Under the pieces are notes generated by a model. The model worked only from the letters and a program-made list of their open reading frames with translations. It did not search any database and was not told the DNA's origin. Positions 6,754 to 11,214 of a stretch of 11,214 nucleotides of DNA are shown here, piece after piece. Position 1 is the stretch's first letter. Each line of letters starts with the position of its first letter. The position numbers were made by a program, and so were the translations under genes. This DNA comes from an uncultured Eubacteriales bacterium (lineage in GTDB: Bacteria; Bacillota; Clostridia; UMGS1883): the NCBI GenBank assembly GCA_905195005.1, contig CAJJUC010000077.1, positions 1 to 11,214 of the forward strand. Direction: 5' to 3'.

Positions 6754-8280
6754 ATGAAAAGATGCGGCGGAGTGCTTATGCACATATCATCGGTTCCCGG
6801 CAAATACGGGATCGGAACACTCGGTAAGGAGGCTTACCGCTTTGCGGACTTTCTTGCCGGGTGCGGCTTCGGGGCTTGGCAGGTGCTGCCGATTTGCCCG
6901 TGCGACAGGTATAATTCACCATATTCGGGCAGCAGCGCATTTGCCGGGAATGTGTTTCTCATTGACCCGGAGCTGCTTTTTTATGACGGCTTGATTACGG
7001 CGGAGGAGCTTGAAGCATGCGTGTGCGGAGATGTATATTCGGTGCAGTATGACTTTTTACATGAAAGCCGTCCGAGGATTTTCAGAAATGCCTTTCGAAG
7101 AGCGGATGGCGCACTGCTTGATGCGGTGCGGAAGTTCATGCAGAATGAAAGAGGCATGTACGATTATGCATTTTTCTGCGCGCTGAAGGAGAATTTCGGG
7201 GGGCGCGCATGGTACGAATGGACGGACGGGCTGAAATTCAGGGAAAAATCCGCAATGGAGGCTGCAGAGCATGAGCTTGGAGATGAAATTTTGTATCATG
7301 CGTTTTTGCAGTATGAATTTTATCGCCAGTGGGGCATGCTGAAAAAGCATGCCAATGAAAAAGGCGTCGGAATAATCGGAGATATGCCGATATACCTTTC
7401 GCGCGACAGTGCGGAGGTTTGGGCAAATCCGAAGCTGTTTTCGCTTGACGGGGATATGGAGCTTGTGAAATGTGCCGGAGTGCCGCCGGATTATTTCTGC
7501 GCGGACGGGCAGAAATGGGGGAATCCGCTCTATGACTGGGCAGAGCTCGAAGCGGACGGCTACAGCTTGTGGATTGACAGGCTGCGCGCAGCGGAAAAGC
7601 ATTTCGATGCGGTGCGCATTGACCATTTCCGCGCGTTCGCGTCATACTGGGAAATTCCTGCCGATAAAAGCGCAAAATGCGGAGAATGGGTCAAAGGACC
7701 CGGAATGAAATTTTTTGATGAAGTAAAGAAACAGTGCCCCGGACTTGAAATTATTGCCGAGGATCTCGGTGAAATAGATGATGAAGTCCGTGCGCTCATC
7801 AGAAAAACGGGCTTTCCGGGAATGGGTGTTATACAGTTTGCCTTTATTTCCGATGATGACAGCACGCATCTTCCGCATAACTATTCAACAAAAACAATCG
7901 GTTATACCGGCACGCATGATAACAACACCATTTTGGGCTGGCTTTGGGAATCGGACGAAAGCAGCCGCAGATATGCGCTTGATTACTGTGGATTTTCCGG
8001 CGACTGGGGAGAGGGCGGTCCGCGCGGCGGCGTTATCCGCTCAATCATCAGAACGCTTTGGCGCTCGTCCGCAATATGTGCAATTGTTCCCGTGCAGGAT
8101 TTGTGCGGTTTCGGCGGTGACACGCGCATGAACCGCCCCGGAATTGCCGGGGGCAACTGGGAATTTCGCCTGACAGAGAGCGCCATGGGTGATATTGACG
8201 GAGAGTTTTACAAAGGGCTTAACCGTCTTTACAAGCGTGATGCGATGAACGACTTCGGAAAGGAGAACGGCAATGTTTAA
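6754..8280 (+). CDS. malQ: 4-alpha-glucanotransferase (amylomaltase, GH77)
   Basis: Transfers alpha-1,4-glucan segments between maltodextrins, releasing glucose, in cytoplasmic maltodextrin or glycogen metabolism. The 508-residue chain matches bacterial MalQ (about 500). GH77 landmarks are all present: GVLMHISSVPGKYGIGTLG at the N-terminus, SPYSGSSAFAGN (55-66), GDMPIYLSRDSAEVWANP (209-226), PPDYFCADGQKWGNPLYDW (244-262), nucleophile Asp290 in VRIDHFRAF, acid/base Glu336 in IIAEDLGE and transition-state Asp389 in GTHDNNT. I chose ATG 6754 because GGAG (6745-6748) is 5 nt upstream and the family start follows directly; ATG 6733 would lie in a small hairpin loop and lacks a binding site. Its stop overlaps the next start by 8 nt (ATGTTTAA), implying translational coupling. 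No glycogen or maltodextrin phosphorylase gene is in the window. Confidence 0.96.
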   Translation: MKRCGGVLMHISSVPGKYGIGTLGKEAYRFADFLAGCGFGAWQVLPICPCDRYNSPYSGSSAFAGNVFLIDPELLFYDGLITAEELEACVCGDVYSVQYDFLHESRPRIFRNAFRRADGALLDAVRKFMQNERGMYDYAFFCALKENFGGRAWYEWTDGLKFREKSAMEAAEHELGDEILYHAFLQYEFYRQWGMLKKHANEKGVGIIGDMPIYLSRDSAEVWANPKLFSLDGDMELVKCAGVPPDYFCADGQKWGNPLYDWAELEADGYSLWIDRLRAAEKHFDAVRIDHFRAFASYWEIPADKSAKCGEWVKGPGMKFFDEVKKQCPGLEIIAEDLGEIDDEVRALIRKTGFPGMGVIQFAFISDDDSTHLPHNYSTKTIGYTGTHDNNTILGWLWESDESSRRYALDYCGFSGDWGEGGPRGGVIRSIIRTLWRSSAICAIVPVQDLCGFGGDTRMNRPGIAGGNWEFRLTESAMGDIDGEFYKGLNRLYKRDAMNDFGKENGNV

Positions 8281-8758
8281 AAATCTCCGTGCCGATATTT
8301 TCCTTGACAGTATTCTTGACGTTACTCCGCAGCTTTTGGAGCAGCATGGCGCGCGCGGACTGATTCTCGATATTGACAACACGCTTATCGGGCACGATGT
8401 TCCGATTCCCGATGAAACGGTGCTTAGGCATCTTCGGACGCTTGAGGAAAACGGAATCAAGCTGTGCGTTGTGTCGAACAACAATGCGGCGCGAGTTTCA
8501 TCGTTCAGCGAAAAAATCGGTGTAAAATACTATACGGCGGATGCATTGAAGCCGAAAAAGGCGGGATACATTCGTGCGTCGCAGTCTATGGGGCTGCCGC
8601 TTTCGGAAATTGCCGCCGTCGGCGATCAGGTGTTCACAGATGTTTGGGGGGCAAAGCGCGCAGGCTGCTGTGCGATACTTACAAAGCCGCTTCATAGCGG
8701 CGGAGAGGGCTTTTTCATCGCATTGAAGCGCATATTTGAAAAGCCGTTCAGAAATTGA
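8273..8758 (+). CDS. yqeG: YqeG-family HAD (subclass IIIA) phosphatase
   Basis: A 161-residue cytoplasmic haloacid-dehalogenase phosphatase, the usual YqeG length (about 165-175). Motifs in order: DIDNT (33-37) with nucleophile Asp33 and acid/base Asp35, VVSNN (66-70) with motif II Ser68, KPKKAGYI (93-100) with the motif III Lys, and GDQVFTDVWGAKRAG (117-131) with the metal-binding acidic residues of motif IV. It has no large cap domain, as expected for subclass III. The N-terminal NLRADIFLDSILDVTPQLL is characteristic of YqeG. The physiological substrate of the family is not firmly known. GGAG precedes the ATG, which overlaps the malQ stop. The stop codon at 8756-8758 is itself part of the AGGAGG serving the next gene. 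More usual yqeG neighbours, such as yqeH or aroE, are absent here. Confidence 0.93.
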   Translation: MFKNLRADIFLDSILDVTPQLLEQHGARGLILDIDNTLIGHDVPIPDETVLRHLRTLEENGIKLCVVSNNNAARVSSFSEKIGVKYYTADALKPKKAGYIRASQSMGLPLSEIAAVGDQVFTDVWGAKRAGCCAILTKPLHSGGEGFFIALKRIFEKPFRN

Positions 8759-8771
8759 GGAGGATGAAAAA

Positions 8772-10742
8772 ATGAAAAAAATTATAGCTGTTTTGGGAAC
8801 TGCCGCGGCAATTTTTGCGGCGCAGACAGTAGGAGCAGTAGATGTGTTCGTGAATAGCGTTCCCGTCGGATTTAACGATTCTGTCGGATATCCGTTTATC
8901 GAAAATGGGAGAACGCTCGTTCCTCTGCGTGCGTCTATGGAAGCGCTCGGCGCGGAGGTATCGTGGGACGGGGCGAATAATACCGCCGTTGTAAGAAAAG
9001 GGACAACAACCGTTGCATGCGTTATCGGGGAAAACTGCGTTTACCGCAACGGGACGAAAATAGTAAACGACGCGGCGGCAGTTATTCGCGGCAGCCGCAC
9101 GTATCTGCCGATAAGAGTTGTTGCGGAAGCGCTCGACGCGGAGGTTCTGTGGGACGGAAACGTGCGCATAACAAGCGGCGCAGCCGGAAATCTTATATAC
9201 AGCATTGAAAACAGCGGCAGTCATGTTTCGCCGGCAGAGCTTTGGAAGCTTTGGGATTCCGCGCTGCTTCAAAAGGCAAGCGCGGATTATAACGCGGCGA
9301 TTGAAACCATAAAACGGATTGCACCCGATTTTATCGCCGCAAACGATGGCAACAGCAACGCCATGCTTTACAAGCATCTCGGAGAGTGTTACAGTGAGCT
9401 GAACTTATCAGCGGAGGCTTCGGCATGCTTTGCGCGCGAGGCGCAATTCTGGACGCAGATGGGGAAGACGCAGGAAACAATTGACGCAAACCGTCGCAGC
9501 GGTCTTATATCGTCAGGTGTTCAGATGTATGCAAAAACAGACAGAGCGGAATACGCGCCGCAGACAAAGCAGGGTAAGTTTGCGTCAGCTCGCGGAATCT
9601 ATCTCGGCGCATATGCCGAGGGTGATCCGGCAGTTCATAATGCAGCAACGGGAAATCCGTTTTACATGAACGCCTTCCCCGATCTTGCAGGGCGCGATAT
9701 GGCAAGTTATTTGCTCTATCTTCCCGACAGCAAGCCGCTTTCGACATACCAAAGCCATATAGAAGCGGCAAAGCAAAGGAACAAAATTTTGCAGATAGCG
9801 GTTGAACCGTCAAGCCTTTCCGCGATAACGGAAAATGATTCACGCTATGTTAAGCTTGCGCAGGATATGGAACAGAGCGGTGCGAAATTCCTTGTGCGGC
9901 TTGCGTGTGAAATGAACGAGGAGAGTTGCCCGTGGTACACAACCGACTATAATCTGTATATCCGGAAGTTCCGCATAATGGCAAGCATTTTCCATACATA
10001 TGCGCCGAACAGCGCAGCTGTTGTCTGGTCACCGAACTTCTATCCGTCGGACAATATTTCACTTTACTATCCCGGTGATGAATATGTCGATTATGTCGGA
10101 ATATCGTCATACAAAAATCATCAGCCCGAAACGGACCCTCTCGGGCAAAACGTTGACCGCAGCCGCTGGAGTGACCAGCTTGATACGATTTGCGGACTGT
10201 ACGGATATAAAAAGCCGATTATCGTTTCCGAGGGTGCAGCGTCATACATGGATTATAACACATGGGGAGATATAACGCCTTTTGCATCGTCTCAGCTTTA
10301 TGATTTCCTTGCATATCTTCCGATAAAATATCCGCAGGTGAAAGCCTTTTATATCTATGACCATGACAGGGAGCGTTACCGCTTCAGTCTGTCCTCAAAT
10401 TCAGAGTACCTGTCGGCATACAGACGCGGAATCGCATCGCAGAGTTATCTTTCCGAGCCGAATACGGACGCAGGCTTTGAATATTACGAGCTTGGAACAA
10501 ACGCCGCCATTCCGGCATCGGTAAATGAAATTTCGGCGTATATAAAGACGGTTAAAAACGACATAGCGTACGTTGTCTACCGCATAAACGGAGCGGATTG
10601 CGCAACAGCTTACGCAGCGCCGTTTTCCGCAGCGGTAGATTTTTCGCCGTACGCCGGTCAGTCGGTTAATCTGACCGCGCTTGCCTTTGATTCATCGGGC
10701 GCAATTGCCGCGCAAAAAACATACAGAATTAATGTCAGATAA
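8772..10742 (+). CDS. Secreted multidomain protein: CuAO-N domain, TPR-like region, GH26-like barrel, beta domain
   Basis: A 656-residue exported protein. Residues 1-22 are a signal peptide (cleavage likely after VGA). About 24-135 is a copper-amine-oxidase N-terminal-like domain (Pfam CuAO_N1 type), with the hallmark ENGRTLVPLRASMEALGAEVSW and a second half SRTYLPIRVVAEALDAEVLW; in Clostridia this module occurs on surface proteins, not copper oxidases. About 153-245 is helical and TPR-like (YKHLGECYSELNLSAEASACFAREAQ region). About 275-555 is a divergent GH26-like barrel: VRLACEMN (375-382) with candidate acid/base Glu380, VVWSPNFYPSDN (417-428), YYPGDEYVDYVGISSY (432-447) and IVSEGAAS (484-491) with candidate nucleophile Glu487. 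About 570-656 is an Ig-like beta domain. I chose ATG 8772: AGGAGG (8758-8763) is 8 nt upstream and overlaps the yqeG stop, so translation is probably coupled. Activity and substrate are uncertain. Confidence 0.82.
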   Translation: MKKIIAVLGTAAAIFAAQTVGAVDVFVNSVPVGFNDSVGYPFIENGRTLVPLRASMEALGAEVSWDGANNTAVVRKGTTTVACVIGENCVYRNGTKIVNDAAAVIRGSRTYLPIRVVAEALDAEVLWDGNVRITSGAAGNLIYSIENSGSHVSPAELWKLWDSALLQKASADYNAAIETIKRIAPDFIAANDGNSNAMLYKHLGECYSELNLSAEASACFAREAQFWTQMGKTQETIDANRRSGLISSGVQMYAKTDRAEYAPQTKQGKFASARGIYLGAYAEGDPAVHNAATGNPFYMNAFPDLAGRDMASYLLYLPDSKPLSTYQSHIEAAKQRNKILQIAVEPSSLSAITENDSRYVKLAQDMEQSGAKFLVRLACEMNEESCPWYTTDYNLYIRKFRIMASIFHTYAPNSAAVVWSPNFYPSDNISLYYPGDEYVDYVGISSYKNHQPETDPLGQNVDRSRWSDQLDTICGLYGYKKPIIVSEGAASYMDYNTWGDITPFASSQLYDFLAYLPIKYPQVKAFYIYDHDRERYRFSLSSNSEYLSAYRRGIASQSYLSEPNTDAGFEYYELGTNAAIPASVNEISAYIKTVKNDIAYVVYRINGADCATAYAAPFSAAVDFSPYAGQSVNLTALAFDSSGAIAAQKTYRINVR

Positions 10743-10744
10743 AT

Positions 10745-10781
10745 ATGAGAAAAGCAGAACCGTGGGTTCTGCTTTTCTCAT
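10745..10781. terminator. Bidirectional terminator, perfect 17 bp stem
   Basis: ATGAGAAAAGCAGAACC (10745-10761) is exactly complementary to 10765-10781, with the triloop GTG. A GC-rich top and A/T-rich base with TTTTCTC on each strand form a typical two-way intrinsic terminator. It lies 2 nt after the secreted-protein stop and 32 nt from the stop of the convergent dehydrogenase gene, and ends both. Confidence 0.92.
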
Positions 10782-10813
10782 GATAGGATAAACAAAAATT
10801 AGGAATTGTCTGA

Positions 10814-11214
10814 TTATTTGGGCTGCTTGCCGATGTATGCAAGGATACCGCCGTCAACGTACAGAACATGTCCGTTAACGAAGTTTGAAGCATCGGACGC
10901 AAGGAACACTGCCGGACCTGCAAGATCCTCGGGCGTTCCCCAGCGAGCTGCCGGAGTTTTTGCAATGATGAACGAATCAAACGGATGACGGCTGCCGTCG
11001 GGCTGCTTTTCGCGGAGCGGAGCAGTCTGCGGTGTTGCGATATATCCCGGTCCGATACCGTTGCACTGAATGTTGAATTCGCCGTACTCGGAAGCAATAT
11101 TTTTTGTGAGCATTTTAAGCCCGCCCTTTGCTGCGGCATATGCCGAAACGGTTTCTCTTCCAAGCTCGCTCATCATGGAGCAGATGTTGATAATTTTGCC
11201 GTGACCCTTCTTAA
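10814..11214 (-). CDS. Gluconate 5-dehydrogenase-like SDR oxidoreductase, 3' part (5' end outside window)
   Basis: The C-terminal 133 or so residues of a short-chain dehydrogenase/reductase; the NAD(P)-binding TGxxxGxG and the NNAG motif lie outside the window. The frame continues open from ATG 11176 up to the window edge (KKGHGKIINICS precedes it), so that ATG is internal. Visible catalytic residues are Ser in INICSMM (codon 11179-11177), Tyr in YAAAK (11140-11138) and Lys (11128-11126). PGYIATPQTAPLRE and the ending VDGGILAYIGKQPK closely match Firmicutes gluconate 5-dehydrogenases, which interconvert gluconate and 5-keto-gluconate. 2-deoxy-D-gluconate 3-dehydrogenase (KduD) is the main alternative. 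It is convergent with the multidomain glycosidase-like gene and shares its terminator. Confidence 0.88.
   Translation of the reverse strand, partial: KKGHGKIINICSMMSELGRETVSAYAAAKGGLKMLTKNIASEYGEFNIQCNGIGPGYIATPQTAPLREKQPDGSRHPFDSFIIAKTPAARWGTPEDLAGPAVFLASDASNFVNGHVLYVDGGILAYIGKQPK

Noticed and set aside
7057..7626. 189-codon minus-strand frame inside malQ
   Set aside because: It is antisense to the conserved GH77 core and shows no start signal or family resemblance.
8736..8771. Longer start of the multidomain protein at ATG 8736
   Set aside because: It would put a charged stretch before the signal peptide and overlap yqeG; AGGAGG is placed for ATG 8772.
8748..9377. 209-codon open frame on the minus strand over the yqeG end and the CuAO-N domain
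   Set aside because: It is a shadow of two well-supported plus-strand genes and is Arg/Cys/Asn rich without any domain.
1..11214. tRNA, rRNA, CRISPR array, insertion sequence, phage or attachment-site signals
   Set aside because: No direct repeat array, cloverleaf-like segment, transposase or integrase reading frame was seen; gene density and style are uniform across the window.

Overview
This 11.2 kb window looks like an ordinary stretch of chromosome from a Gram-positive anaerobe of the Clostridia. This is inferred from strong AGGAGG-type ribosome binding sites, GTG and TTG starts, a secreted protein with a copper-amine-oxidase N-terminal-like domain, a YqeG-type HAD phosphatase and a Firmicutes-type gluconate 5-dehydrogenase. 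The species cannot be named from the sequence. I see no tRNA, rRNA, transposon, prophage or CRISPR array. Ten genes fill almost all the space; the first and last are cut by the window edges.

Layout. (1) The 3' part of asnS (asparaginyl-tRNA synthetase) is followed 10 nt later by a membrane-anchored TPR protein gene, ending in a long symmetric terminator. (2) That terminator is shared with a converging LysR-type regulator gene. The regulator is divergent from a drug/metabolite (EamA-type) transporter gene, and between them two good promoters overlap at their -10 boxes around a dyad with a LysR-like T-N11-A palindrome. The regulator probably controls the transporter. (3) The transporter gene converges on, and overlaps by 47 bp, a small gene for an unrecognised helical protein. 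That gene starts with TTG, and its ribosome binding site lies in the arm of a strong hairpin. Upstream of it, on the same strand, is a secreted GH26-like glycosidase gene preceded by a 36 bp near-perfect palindrome. (4) A rightward four-gene unit starts from a clear promoter at 5934-5962. It carries a DUF554 membrane protein, malQ (4-alpha-glucanotransferase), a YqeG-family HAD phosphatase and a large secreted protein joining a copper-amine-oxidase-N domain, a TPR-like helical part, a GH26-like barrel and a beta domain. It ends in a perfect 17 bp-stem terminator. (5) The leftward 3' part of a gluconate 5-dehydrogenase-like gene shares that terminator.

Functionally, the right half has a carbohydrate flavour: two divergent GH26-like secreted proteins, an alpha-glucan enzyme and a sugar-acid dehydrogenase. 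The left half is housekeeping plus a small regulator/transporter pair. I found no clear new multi-gene system. The most unusual items are the two GH26-like proteins, whose residue before the acid/base glutamate is not the usual histidine, and the regulatory DNA in the intergenic regions.
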